Assembly (NCBI GenBank): GCA_028275345.1
Contig: JAPWUV010000002.1
Span: 525,410 to 589,409, forward strand
Source: a bacterium
GTDB lineage: Bacteria; Zhuqueibacterota; Zhuqueibacteria; Oleimicrobiales; Geothermoviventaceae
Direction of reading: 5' to 3'
Length of the DNA: 64,000 bases
The translations under genes were made by a program, and so were the position numbers. Numbering within the stretch: position 1 is the first letter of the stretch; every line of letters starts with the position of its first letter. Below are positions 37,734 through 47,700 of this stretch, piece after piece. The notes below the pieces were generated by a model that saw nothing but the letters and a program-made list of their open reading frames with translations, did no database searches and was not told the DNA's origin.

Positions 37734-39110
37734 ATGAGGGAGTGGAACCCGGTAGTCAAGCTTCTCATGCCGGAAATCCAGGAAGCAATTCGCAGGAAGG
37801 ACTGGGAGACCCTGTCCGATGTCGTCTCCTCGTGGGAGCCCGTCGAAATCGCGGACCTCCTGACGGAGCTCGAGCCCGAGGATGCCCTCACCCTATTCCG
37901 CCTGCTGACGCCGGAGCTCCAATCCGAAACCCTGGCCAAGTTGGACGTCGGACTTCAACAGTCGCTCCTTGGAAGACTCCCCGACAGCGAAGTCAAGGCA
38001 GTTCTCACGGAGGTCAAGCCGGACGATCGTACCGAGCTCTTGGAGGAACTGCCCGAGGAGTTGTCGCACCGAATCCTGCAGATCCTCACTCCGGAGGACA
38101 GGCAGGAGGCGTTGGAGCTGCTCGCCTTCCCGGAGAACAGTGTTGGCAGGCTCCTGACGCCGGATTTCGTCGCCGTGAAGCCCGAGTGGACCATCGCGGA
38201 GGCGCTCGAGCACATCCGCAAGAACGGACACGACGCCGAGACGATCGACATGATCTACGTGGTCGACGACGACGGCCGTCTCCTGGACGACGTACCCATC
38301 CGGAGGTTCATCTTGGCATCGCCGTACGAGCGTGTCGAGTCCATCATGGACCGCAGCGTCGTGTCTGTCCCCGCCGAGGCCGACCAGGAGGAAGCAGCGC
38401 GCCTCATGCAGAAATATGACCTCGTCTCCTTGCCGGTGACCGACCGAGAGGGCCGGCTCCTTGGCATCGTCACCATAGACGACATGGTCGATGTCTTGCA
38501 GGAAGAGCAGACGGAAGACTTTACGAAGCTTTCCGCCATTCACGCTCCGGCGGTGGATCTGGACCTGATCACGCGAATCCGGGAAGTCCCGCTCAGCAAG
38601 CTGTATCGAAGCCGGGTGGTGTGGCTTGTCTTCTTGCTCCTCATGGATCTGATCACCGGGGGGATCATCCAGGGCTTCCAGGAAACCCTTGCGAAGTACG
38701 TCGTCCTGGTCTCCTTCCTCCCCGTACTCGTGGACACGGCTGGAAACGCTGGTTCCCAATCGGCGACCTTGGTGATCCGAGCCATGGCCCTTGGCACCAT
38801 TCAAATGCGGGACTGGCTTTATCTGCTCGGGAGGGAACTCCTGGTCGCAACCGCTCTGGGGCTGACGATGGGGCTCGGCATCTCCTTCATGGGGATCTTC
38901 CGCGGAGGCAGCACCCACATCGCTTCGGTAGTCGTCTTGACCATGGTTGTCAATGTCATCGTCGGGAGCCTGATCGGCATCCTGCTGCCTTTCATTTTCA
39001 CGAAGCTCAAGAGGGATCCGGCCACGGCCAGCACGCCGCTCATTACCACCTTGGCCGATATCATTGGCACGGGCATCTACCTGGGGATTGCCAGCTGGAT
39101 GCTCCGCTGA
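37734..39110 (+). CDS. mgtE: Magnesium transporter MgtE
   Basis: The protein has 458 residues. The cytosolic N domain is helical with repeating Leu/Glu patterns (ELEPEDALTLFRLLTPEL). Two CBS domains follow (about residues 135–250: VDDDGRLLDDVPIRRFILA, then VSLPVTDREGRLLGIVTIDD). The C-terminal ~170 residues carry five membrane segments with the pore/metal motif LVDTAGNAGSQSATLVIRA and the usual P-F-I-F-T-K-L close. It is a Mg2+-selective channel gated by cytosolic Mg2+. The CBS-to-TM linker includes the plug helix. The ATG follows GGGAGGGA. Confidence 0.96.
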   Translation: MREWNPVVKLLMPEIQEAIRRKDWETLSDVVSSWEPVEIADLLTELEPEDALTLFRLLTPELQSETLAKLDVGLQQSLLGRLPDSEVKAVLTEVKPDDRTELLEELPEELSHRILQILTPEDRQEALELLAFPENSVGRLLTPDFVAVKPEWTIAEALEHIRKNGHDAETIDMIYVVDDDGRLLDDVPIRRFILASPYERVESIMDRSVVSVPAEADQEEAARLMQKYDLVSLPVTDREGRLLGIVTIDDMVDVLQEEQTEDFTKLSAIHAPAVDLDLITRIREVPLSKLYRSRVVWLVFLLLMDLITGGIIQGFQETLAKYVVLVSFLPVLVDTAGNAGSQSATLVIRAMALGTIQMRDWLYLLGRELLVATALGLTMGLGISFMGIFRGGSTHIASVVVLTMVVNVIVGSLIGILLPFIFTKLKRDPATASTPLITTLADIIGTGIYLGIASWMLR

Positions 39111-39165
39111 TGCCGGGGAGGAGAACTGTAGGCAGATCGAATCTCCAACGATGAAGGAGGAAGCC

Positions 39166-40062
39166 ATGACAGTTCCACGGTTGCAACCCTGTACGACGAG
39201 CAGGTTGGCGGCGGGCGTGGTTATCGCCTTTCTTGTGGCAGCTGGATGCGCTGCACACCGCAAGGCTGCGGCGCCCACCACGCTCAGGTACCGCTGGCAG
39301 AAAGGGGTCGCCATGACCTACCTTGTCGATTCCCACAGCCAGCAAATGATGGAAGCCATGGGGCAGTCCATGCAGACTGAAACGGCGACGCGCATGCGCG
39401 TCACAGCCGTGCCTCACGAGGTTTACCCCGACGGGTCCGCGTTGATCGATTTCTCCGTCGACTCCCTTTCCATTCGCATCAAGTCGCCGATGGGCGAGAT
39501 GACGCCGGACGTGAAAGAGCTGCTGGGGAAGCACGTGAGGATGCGCATCAGCGCCACCGGAAAACGCGTGGGCGCGGCCGACACCACCCAACGTATTCAA
39601 CTGAGCCTGGGAAGGATGGGGAGCGTCGACCTCAGCGACAACCTGCGGAGCCTCTTCGTGCGCCTCTCCGGAGAACCCCCCGCCTTCGGAAGCACCTGGA
39701 GCGAAACCGACACCTCCACGGTGAATCGCAGCGGAATGGACGTGCAGATCATCAGCCAGGCGACCCACAAGCTCGTCGAGGCGCGGCCGCTCGCGGGGAA
39801 GAATTGCTATTTCGGCCAGAGCGAGGCGAAATTCACCATGGAGGGCTCGGGCCAGGAGCCGACGATGGGCTCCCCCTTGGCCTTCGAGGGCGAAGGGACG
39901 TCTTCCTCCGAATGGTACTTCGATCCCTTCGCCGGGAAACTGGTGCAATTGAACGGCACCGTGAAGATGGAAGGCACCATCTCCCTCAGCGGTCAAGCGG
40001 AAATGACCATACCCATCGAGACGGTGTCCACGACGTCGGTACGATTGCTGTCGGCTAAATAG
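39166..40062 (+). CDS. Putative lipoprotein of unknown function (DUF6263-like)
   Basis: The protein has 298 residues. The signal sequence ends FLVAAGCAAH, giving a lipobox Val-Ala-Ala-Gly-Cys with lipidated Cys28, so it is probably attached to the outer membrane. The mature part is predicted beta-rich. It contains alternating Thr/Ser strands, a central DTTQRIQLSLGRMGSVDLSD, and a Ser/Glu/Trp stretch ending in KLVQLNGTVKMEGTISLSGQ. This pattern resembles DUF6263-type proteins but I am not sure. The ATG at 39166 has AAGGAGG just upstream. It begins 55 bases after mgtE and is probably cotranscribed with it. Confidence 0.65.
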   Translation: MTVPRLQPCTTSRLAAGVVIAFLVAAGCAAHRKAAAPTTLRYRWQKGVAMTYLVDSHSQQMMEAMGQSMQTETATRMRVTAVPHEVYPDGSALIDFSVDSLSIRIKSPMGEMTPDVKELLGKHVRMRISATGKRVGAADTTQRIQLSLGRMGSVDLSDNLRSLFVRLSGEPPAFGSTWSETDTSTVNRSGMDVQIISQATHKLVEARPLAGKNCYFGQSEAKFTMEGSGQEPTMGSPLAFEGEGTSSSEWYFDPFAGKLVQLNGTVKMEGTISLSGQAEMTIPIETVSTTSVRLLSAK

Positions 40063-40111
40063 ATTCGAACACGCCATCTTGGTGGGCCGCGTCGAAAGGC
40101 ATCTGCCGAAG

Positions 40112-40158
40112 CGTTCCCGCGGGCGAGGCGCTGCGAGTGTTCCTTGCCCGCGGGAACG
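40112..40158. terminator. Perfect 13-bp inverted repeat between convergent genes
   Basis: CGTTCCCGCGGGC (40112–40124) pairs exactly with GCCCGCGGGAACG (40146–40158) across a 21-base loop. It lies between the end of the lipoprotein gene (plus) and the end of the GH3 gene (minus), where it could end transcription from both sides. There is no T-tract on either strand. Confidence 0.5.
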
Positions 40159-40268
40159 GCGACGCGATCTTGCAGCCGGCACAGAAGCTCTTCCCGGGCC
40201 AATTGTCCAGTCGAAGGGAGCAAGCCCGGAAATGACCGTGGTTCATCATTAGCCCTTGCCCACCGCCG

Positions 40269-42470
40269 TTACGGGGACACTACCTCGAATCGGCCTTCCA
40301 GCGCCTCCACCGAATTGGGCCCAACCCACACGCGGAACTCCCCCGGCTCGACAACCCACTCCATTTGACCGTTGTAGAAACCCAGCTCATGCGGTCCCAA
40401 TTCGAAGGTGACCGTGGTGCGCTCTCCCGGTCGCAGGTAAATCTTCCGGAAGCCCCGAAGCTCGCGGACCGGGCGGGTCCGGCTGGCCACGACGTCCCGG
40501 ATATACAGCTGGACGACTTCCTCGCCTGCACGAGGACCGATGTTGACCACATCCGCACTCACCAACAATCTCCCGAAGGGCAGCAACTTGGTCTGGCTCA
40601 GCTGAAGGTTTTCGTAGCGAAAGTTTGTGTAGCTCAGGCCATAGCCGAAGGGGTAAAGAGGCTGCCAGTCTTCGTCAATGTATTTCGAAGTGTACTTCTC
40701 CGTCGCCAGTGGCGGTCGCCCGGTATTCTTGTGGTTGTAGTAGATCGGGACTTGACCCACGGTGCGGGGGAAAGTTACCGGCAGTTTGCCGCTCGGATTG
40801 TAATCGCCGAATAGGACATCCGCCACAGCCCTCCCGTGCTGGACGCCAAGCTGCCAGCTCTCCACAATGGCCCCCACGTGCTCCGCGATCCACGGGATAG
40901 CCAGGGGGCGGCCGTTGATCAGCACGACCACGGTGGGAACGCCAGCAGCCCAGACCCGTTTTACCAGATCAAGCTGCGCGCCCGGGAGATCCAAGTAAGC
41001 TCGACTCGCCGCTTCACCACTCATATCTGCGCTCTCCCCCACAACGAGGATGGCCACATTCGCCTGCCTTGCCAGCGCTACCGCCTCCTCGATCCCTGTA
41101 GTGGAGGAATCTTTGATGCCGCAACCGCGTGCATGGAGGACGCGCTGCGGACCAATCTTCTCTCGAATCCCGTCCAAGACGGAGATAACGTCCTCCGCCC
41201 TCCCTTCCATCGACCAGGAACCCAACAAGTCCGTCCGGTTGTCTGCGAGGGGTCCAATCACGGCCACGCGAGCCAGATCTTTCCGCAGCGGGAGAAGCCC
41301 GCCTTCGTTCTTCAGAAGGACGATGGCCTCCCGAGCCTCTTGCAGAGCTGTGTCGAGATGTTCCCTGGCCAGGATCGTCCGCTGTTGCCGCTTCGGATCC
41401 GTGAACGGCCTATCGAACAGCCCGAGCAGGTACTTGACCCGGAGAACGCGTCGCACCGATCGGTCGACCCACTCCTCGGGGACCCGCCCTCGGCGAACCA
41501 TATCGACGAGGTGGCGATGGTAGGCCGAGCCCATCATGTCCATGTCCACTCCAGCCCGGAGTGCAAGAAAGGCGGCATCCTCCAGGGAAGACGCCACGCC
41601 ATGATTGACGAGCTCGCCGATGGCATCCCAGTCGCTCACGACAAAGCCCTCGAATCCCCATTCCTCCCGAAGGATCCGGGTCAGCGTGAATCGATTGGCA
41701 GAGGCGGGCACGCCATTGAGGTCATTGAAGGCGCTCATGATGGTAGCCGCACCAGCCTCTACGGCAGCGCGAAACGGCGGCAGGTAGGTCTCACGAAGCT
41801 CCCATTCGGAAATGTCCACCGTGTTGTAGTCACGTCCTCCCAGGGCTGCCCCGTAGGCGACGTAATGCTTCGGACAAGCAGCGATGGTCTCGGGGTCGGC
41901 AAGGTCATCGCCCTGGAAGCCCTCCACCTTGGCTCGGGCCATCGCAGCCCCGAGAAAGGGATCCTCCCCGGCTCCCTCAGCGATCCGTCCCCAGCGGGGA
42001 TCGCGAGCAATGTCGACCATCGGGGCGAAAGTCCAGTGGGTCCCCAGACTGGCTGCCTCTCGCGCTGCGATGCGTGCACATCTGCGCACCAGGTCCGGGT
42101 TCCAAGTGGCCGCCTCAGCCAGCGGAATGGGGAAGATCGTCCGGCACCCGTGGATCACATCGTTCCCGAAGATGAGCGGGATCCCCAAGCGGGTCTCCCG
42201 TACGGCAATCGCCTGCAGACGATTGGCCGTCTCCACATCCCGCACATTCAGGAATGAACCGACCATCCCCTGGCGGATCAGCTCCTCCGGATTCGGAACC
42301 CGCCCGTAGCTGTATTGCACCAGCTGCCCCACCTTCTCCTCCAGAGTCATCCGGGGAAGCAACTGATCGATCTTCCGCTCGATCTCCGGGCGCGTCAGAT
42401 CGCCGGCAAAGCTGCGGATCGGGAGAAAAAGTGCCAGGAGCACCCACGCTGCATACCGTCGCTCTTTCAT
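40269..42470 (-). CDS. Exported glycoside hydrolase family 3 beta-glucosidase/xylosidase (BglX-like)
   Basis: The protein has 733 residues. The signal peptide is WVLLALFLPIRSFA. The TIM-barrel domain begins with LPRMTLEEKVGQL and includes FGNDVIHGCRTIFPIPL, APMVDIARDPRWGRIAEGAG, CPKHYVAYGA and the nucleophile segment GFVVSDWDAI (Asp near residue 278). The alpha/beta sandwich domain has VGESADMSGEAASR, the likely acid/base Glu region, and the fibronectin-III-like C-terminus ends GPNSVEALEGRFEVV. The order and length match E. coli BglX. It should release terminal glucose or xylose from beta-linked oligosaccharides in the periplasm. GAGAGGTG precedes the ATG. Confidence 0.95.
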   Translation of the reverse strand: MKERRYAAWVLLALFLPIRSFAGDLTRPEIERKIDQLLPRMTLEEKVGQLVQYSYGRVPNPEELIRQGMVGSFLNVRDVETANRLQAIAVRETRLGIPLIFGNDVIHGCRTIFPIPLAEAATWNPDLVRRCARIAAREAASLGTHWTFAPMVDIARDPRWGRIAEGAGEDPFLGAAMARAKVEGFQGDDLADPETIAACPKHYVAYGAALGGRDYNTVDISEWELRETYLPPFRAAVEAGAATIMSAFNDLNGVPASANRFTLTRILREEWGFEGFVVSDWDAIGELVNHGVASSLEDAAFLALRAGVDMDMMGSAYHRHLVDMVRRGRVPEEWVDRSVRRVLRVKYLLGLFDRPFTDPKRQQRTILAREHLDTALQEAREAIVLLKNEGGLLPLRKDLARVAVIGPLADNRTDLLGSWSMEGRAEDVISVLDGIREKIGPQRVLHARGCGIKDSSTTGIEEAVALARQANVAILVVGESADMSGEAASRAYLDLPGAQLDLVKRVWAAGVPTVVVLINGRPLAIPWIAEHVGAIVESWQLGVQHGRAVADVLFGDYNPSGKLPVTFPRTVGQVPIYYNHKNTGRPPLATEKYTSKYIDEDWQPLYPFGYGLSYTNFRYENLQLSQTKLLPFGRLLVSADVVNIGPRAGEEVVQLYIRDVVASRTRPVRELRGFRKIYLRPGERTTVTFELGPHELGFYNGQMEWVVEPGEFRVWVGPNSVEALEGRFEVVSP

Positions 42471-42635
42471 CTCGCCACCTCTCACCGGGTCTCGAAGGAT
42501 CCGTTGGAGTCTCTCTTTCCAGGAAATCGCACCGCAGGACCGTCCATCTCGGAACCCAGGAACAAGGCCACTTTCGCTTGCGAAACGCGAGGGCTTTCTC
42601 CCTCTTCTCGTTTCCCGGTCGAACCCCGGATTGAC

Positions 42636-43634
42636 CTAAGGCCCGGCGTCCAACGCGGAACGGCCACACACATGCTCCCTGAGGCGGAGGAAAACCGCCC
42701 TCACCGTCGATTCCGGGGCCTGGCCCGAGACGGCGAACAGCCAGCGTCCGCAGTTGCTGGCCATGAGGTACGCGGACTGCGGACTCCGCACGACCAGAAC
42801 TCCCATCTCCTCCTGAACAGTGGCCTCGGGTTGCTGGGAGCGGAACTTGCGCAGTTGTCCCAGGAATTGTGCAGCGGAATCTGCGGTAGCGCAGCGGGCC
42901 ACAGACACCCGAACCACCACACTGTCCCGGCGGCAAAGCGCCTCCATGCCCGGAGGCAGAAATGCCTGCCCCAGGATGCCACCGGGCCGATATTGGGCCG
43001 AATGAGGCACGCAGGTTTCCTGCGGAAGCCAACTCAGCTCTTCCGGACGTTGGCAATCGGGTAGCCTCGCAGCGATGGCCTCAGCGAACCGTAGGAATGT
43101 CTCCCTGTCGACGTCGCCGTTGAGCTCTACCTCGTACCGCCCCTTCCAGAGCCGAACTTGCAACTCCGAGATGGCCGCCTCACACCCGATCGGAGCAAAT
43201 TCCTGCGAAGGATTCGTCATGTTGGCGTAGATCCCGAACGCGCCTAAAGGGCTGCCCATGTCGTAGATATCAACCACTAGGGTGTTCCCTTCTCCGGAGA
43301 CCGTCTCGTACAGGGCGCTGACTACGGCTTTGAATCCGAAGGAGTAGTAGAGTTCGCAGTTGCCGTCGATGTAGTCAAACAAGTTCGAACGGTCATAGAA
43401 CTCGGGCTCTTCGGCCAACCTCCAGCCGGGTATGTCTGGAAGGTAGGAAGCCAGCCTTTCGCGATCGACGGCCATTTGCGCTTTGCTTGCCACCGTCAAG
43501 CACAGGCAGAGCAAAAGCGCGAGCCAAGAGTCCGCCGCGGCCAGCCTCAAGTGAGAATGACGCTTTGCCACCTCCACCCCCCGGTTTCGGCTACCGGCAG
43601 GCAAAGTTCCCCCGCTGGGATTGACCCACCACAT
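42636..43634 (-). CDS. DUF6599-like exported protein
   Basis: The protein has 332 residues. A hydrophobic segment at residues ~36–52 (SWLALLLCLCLTVASKA) is preceded by a long basic stretch, so the signal peptide starts late. The mature domain contains FDYIDGNCELYYSFGF, which matches the DUF6599 pattern (F-x-Y-I-N/D-G-x-x-E), then VVDIYDMGSPLGAFGIYAN and a paired Cys-rich region. The function is unknown. The family is exported and often found near phosphate or sugar genes. The ATG at 43634 has a strong AAGGAGGTGA eight bases upstream. It lies upstream of the GH3 gene on the same strand. Confidence 0.8.
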   Translation of the reverse strand: MWWVNPSGGTLPAGSRNRGVEVAKRHSHLRLAAADSWLALLLCLCLTVASKAQMAVDRERLASYLPDIPGWRLAEEPEFYDRSNLFDYIDGNCELYYSFGFKAVVSALYETVSGEGNTLVVDIYDMGSPLGAFGIYANMTNPSQEFAPIGCEAAISELQVRLWKGRYEVELNGDVDRETFLRFAEAIAARLPDCQRPEELSWLPQETCVPHSAQYRPGGILGQAFLPPGMEALCRRDSVVVRVSVARCATADSAAQFLGQLRKFRSQQPEATVQEEMGVLVVRSPQSAYLMASNCGRWLFAVSGQAPESTVRAVFLRLREHVCGRSALDAGP

Positions 43635-43798
43635 GCGATCTCACCTCCTTACGAAAAGCGACTCGGCCCCTTGCTCCCGATCCCAAAGCTCGACTTGCAC
43701 ACCCGTTTACAGGCACAGGAGCAGCAGCCGTCCAGCCCAATCCGCACGGGGCCCGCTTCCCCCGCCCACGGTGAGCCGCCGGTCTCCAGAGCATCTCC

Positions 43799-44482
43799 TC
43801 AGGAGAGCAAGAGCGACAGGATGCGCCGTGGGTCCCGGAAGTCCTTGACCACGTGCGTCGCTCCGGCGGCGAGGAGCGTTTCTTCGCCGTACTCACTCGC
43901 CGCGACGCCGAGCACCCTGGTGCCGTGGGCCAAACCGCACTCCACATCACGCGGGGTATCGCCGATGACCCAAGTGTCCTCCGGGCTCAAGGGGTGCCCA
44001 GCGAGTTCGCTGGCGCGCTGGATGGCAAATGGCACCAGGGCATTGCGGTCCTCGGAGTCGTCCGCAAAGGCGCCAAATCGGAAGTATCCATCGAGCCCAA
44101 AGTAGGCGAGCTTGATATACGCACTTTCGCGCCAGTTCCCGGTGAGGAGACCCACGAGGGCATCGGTCCGCCGATCGAGCTCCCGCAGCAATTCCGAGAC
44201 ACCGGGCACCAGCCGTTTCCCGGGAGTCGAGTCGTTCATGGTGACGCGCAGGTACTCGAAGTATCTCCGCCGAAACCGCTCCGCCAAGCCCGCATCGAGC
44301 TCCCGGCCCCATTTCGCCAGCGCTTCCCGCAGGATCTGCGTGTCCGTTTTGCCGGACATGGAAATGCCCGCAAAGCCATCATCCACACCGAACACCTCGC
44401 GGAAGGCCATGGTCATGGCCCGCTTTCCCGCTCCCCCAGAGAATAGCAAGGTCCCGTCGATGTCGAAAAGCAATACCCGCAC
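43799..44482 (-). CDS. HAD-superfamily phosphatase (phosphoglycolate phosphatase-like)
   Basis: The protein has 227 residues. Motif I is VLLFDIDGTLLFSGG (nucleophile Asp7, acid Asp9). The cap domain is helical (MAFREVFGVDDGFAGISMSG). Motif II is LLTGNWRESAYIKL and motif III/IV is WVIGDTPRDVECG. This fits subfamily IA phosphatases acting on small phosphate esters; the substrate is not evident. I chose GTG 44482, which has GAGGG upstream. The frame extends to 44626 but that part reads as low-complexity. It is separated from the giant protein gene by about 250 bases. Confidence 0.88.
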   Translation of the reverse strand: MRVLLFDIDGTLLFSGGAGKRAMTMAFREVFGVDDGFAGISMSGKTDTQILREALAKWGRELDAGLAERFRRRYFEYLRVTMNDSTPGKRLVPGVSELLRELDRRTDALVGLLTGNWRESAYIKLAYFGLDGYFRFGAFADDSEDRNALVPFAIQRASELAGHPLSPEDTWVIGDTPRDVECGLAHGTRVLGVAASEYGEETLLAAGATHVVKDFRDPRRILSLLLS

Positions 44483-44728
44483 CTGTTCCCTCGCCGGAAT
44501 AGTTCCTAACGCTGAACCTGAGGATGAGAAATCGGCGTCGCGGGCAGAGCTCTGGAGACGCCCTGGACGCATGCTGAAAAATAGCGGCGGACCGGCCCAC
44601 ATCCAAGTGAGATTTGCCATGGCCACGCGGAGGGCAGGGCGCGCAGCAATGCTCTCTTCCAGAGAGCGCGGTGAGAATTCCGTCCCCGAATGCGCTTTCG
44701 CGCCGATGGCAATGCGTGCGGCCCCCGA

Positions 44729-47700
44729 TCAGCCGTTCTCGCCGCAGAGTCGCGCAATCTGAAGGCTGTAGAAGCGGACGAGGGCCTGCTGGCGATCGGT
44801 TAGGGCCTGCTCCTCGATCTTGACGATCTGCTCCACATTGTGCAAGGCCCGCACCACTTCGATTGGGACGCCGGCCGTACGTCTCGGCAGCTGAGTGAGA
44901 TACTGCACGGTCGCCACCAGGAATTGCCGCATGACGTCGTCCGCAGTCCCCCGCAGCAATCCCGCAATCTGTGCTCCCAGCTTCAACACCTCGCTTGGGC
45001 TGGCCGCAAACGGCGATTCTGTGGGGAGAAAACCAGCCGTAAGGCGCTGAACGGCCTGGGCGAGCTGGATGAAGCTCTCCACCTGCGAGCGAACCGGCGT
45101 TTCGATGATCTCCCAAATCCGGGCTCGCCACCTGCGCACCTTCTCCCGCTTCTCCAGCAGATTGCGGACCCGCTCCTTCCACTCCCCCGTCACAACGCCA
45201 CCCACGAAGTCCAGCAGGACGTTGAGATCGGTGTTGAAAAGATCCGGCTGGAGCAGGACCGCCAGCTCCGGACGCAGCAAGGGCAGCAGATCCGGGCGAA
45301 CCCCGTTCTCCGCGAGGAAGCCATCGCTCTCAAGCCCGCACCGCCGTAGCAACTCCCGCTGCAGAGCCGGTATGAACTCGCGAATGGCGTCGTTATCCTC
45401 GCGCAAAGCCAGAAGCGCTGAGTTACCCGGCGGGAAGGCGTTTTCCAATCGCCGCACGTACTCAAGGTCCAGGTCGTGGTAGATCCGGAGCGTGTGGAGG
45501 ATGTCGTACACGTGGAGATGAGGCAGGATGCTATCCTCCACGGCTCGCCATCCTTCCGCCGGATTCTCAAATCCTTCGATGAAGGCCCTGAGAGAGCGAA
45601 ACAGGCCCGTAGTCAGCTGATTCACGCCGAGCACGGCCGTTTGCGCCCGATTGTGCCCAATGGCCCGCAACAGGCTCCCGTGTTTCGCCAGAGGAAGAGT
45701 CCTCATGATGCGCCCCACGATCTCCTGCTCGCGGCCACCAAAAGCTTCCCTCCCCGGACGGACCACGGGTCGATCTCGCAGAGCCGGAAGCGTCCGGGAA
45801 ACGAAGTAGGAGATCACGTGGAGGCCGACGACGTCGTCCTCCGTACCGTAGAGGATTTGCCGGAAATGCTGAGGTAGGAGCTCGAGGAAGCGTTCGAAAT
45901 GCTCGTCTCTCCTCCCGAGGGTCAAAACCTCCAGCTCCTGAATACCCCGCTCCCGCTGCCGGAAGCGCGTCTCCAAGAGGGACGATGCCGCCCGCTGAAG
46001 CTCACCTTCATACCGCCTCTGGCTCTCGCGCATATGGAAAAGGAATTGGGCCCTTTCCTCGGCGCTCACCATTCGGAGCCTTTCGAAGAGGCTGCTCTGG
46101 AAGGTCCGGAACTCACCCCCTGCCACGGCTCCTCGCAGGGGTTCGGTGGCGCGCCGGAGCATCTCCCGTTCGACCTCGTTGAAGCGCCGCGACAGGAGGC
46201 CGTACACTTCGCTGTCCGTCTCGGCAGCTCTTTGGCCGGCAGCGGGATCGAAATATCCAGCTTGCCTCTGAGCCGGCTCTCCGCTGCCCAGCTTAATCCG
46301 AACGCGCCCGACAATCCCCTTTTGCGCAAACCACCGCGTGGCCCGGAACTTCGCCTCCCTGTACAGCGCAGAACCGGACGGCTGGCCGATCTGCTGGCTC
46401 AAATCGGAACCCGCAACGAAGAGCTCACAGGTGAGCTCCGCAAACCGATCGGCCGGACTACAGCCGATCCGTCGGCTCTGAACCGCGTACTCCCACAGCC
46501 GATCGAGGTAGCTCTCGAGATTGCGGACGGTGTCCAGATCCTCGAACAGGGGGACGATCCAGATGGAAGGAAGAGGCAGCTCGCCGTCGCGTCGGACCAG
46601 TTCCTGCGACTTCGCCCGGAGCTTTCGGTCCAGAACAATCACCGCCTCCGGATCGGTCGACATGCTGACCTGGAGAGCAAGCACCAAACCCGGAAAGCCA
46701 GACCTTCCCGCCAGGGAATTGATCTCCATGATGTTGTGGACGGTGGTGTCCACGGCAAACTGGTCCAGCGCCAGGACCATCCCCTGGTGGATGCGCGGCG
46801 TGAGGAAAAAGCGGCGCAAGAGCCCGCGATAATGGCCGATCTCCTCCGCCACCGCGCGTTGGCTGAGTTGCGCCCGGATGCGATCCAGCTGAGCTTGTAG
46901 CGAGCGGTGAAGCTCGTAATTGAGCGCGAAGTAATCGCTCAAGCTCTCCCGCCGCCGGGACCGAAGACGAAGCATCCGTCGCTCCAGGCGGTCATTGTGC
47001 AACCACAGCGCCGTCATGGGATCCTTGGCGAGCCCCAGTTTCATGCCGACACGGCGCAGAGGGGAAACCGGACTGCCGATGGGCAGGATGCTCCGGTAGC
47101 GCATCTCCAGCTGGGAGGTGAGCCGGGTGATTTCGTCCAGCAGTTTCCAAAACTCGCGATTCCGCCGCTCGAGGCCCTGGAGCTGCACCTCGACTTCCGC
47201 AGGCAGTTCGATCTCCACTCCGAGCGAGCGCAAGCGCCGCACCATCCGGCGCAGTCGACTCACGTTCTCCAGCAAAGCACCGGCCACGAGCCGATGACCC
47301 TGACCCGAAGGTCGCGTGCTCCCATCCCAGTCCCCCCAAAAGGACAGGACAAGCGGCAGTTCAACCCCGTGCCAGAAAAGCGCCGCGTCTTCGGCCTCCG
47401 TCAGAGCCTCGAGGTCGACGATGAGCTCCCACGCCTCCTCCCGGGAACGAATCGCCACGTTGAACCCAAGGTACTCCGCAGCGAGGTGGGAAGCGAGCTC
47501 ATCCCGAACGCTTGGGCTAATCCGCCCCTTCCGCCGCAACTCGTCGGCCATCCGATTGACACTGCGCTCTACCTCGAGGGCGTACATTTGCGTCGGGTGC
47601 ACCGTGCGGTCGAAGATCCGGCGCCGGAATTCCAATTGGCGGGCCCCCAGGTCCGGAAATTCGATCTCCCTCGCAAAGCGCTCCAGGAGCTGTGTCCGCT

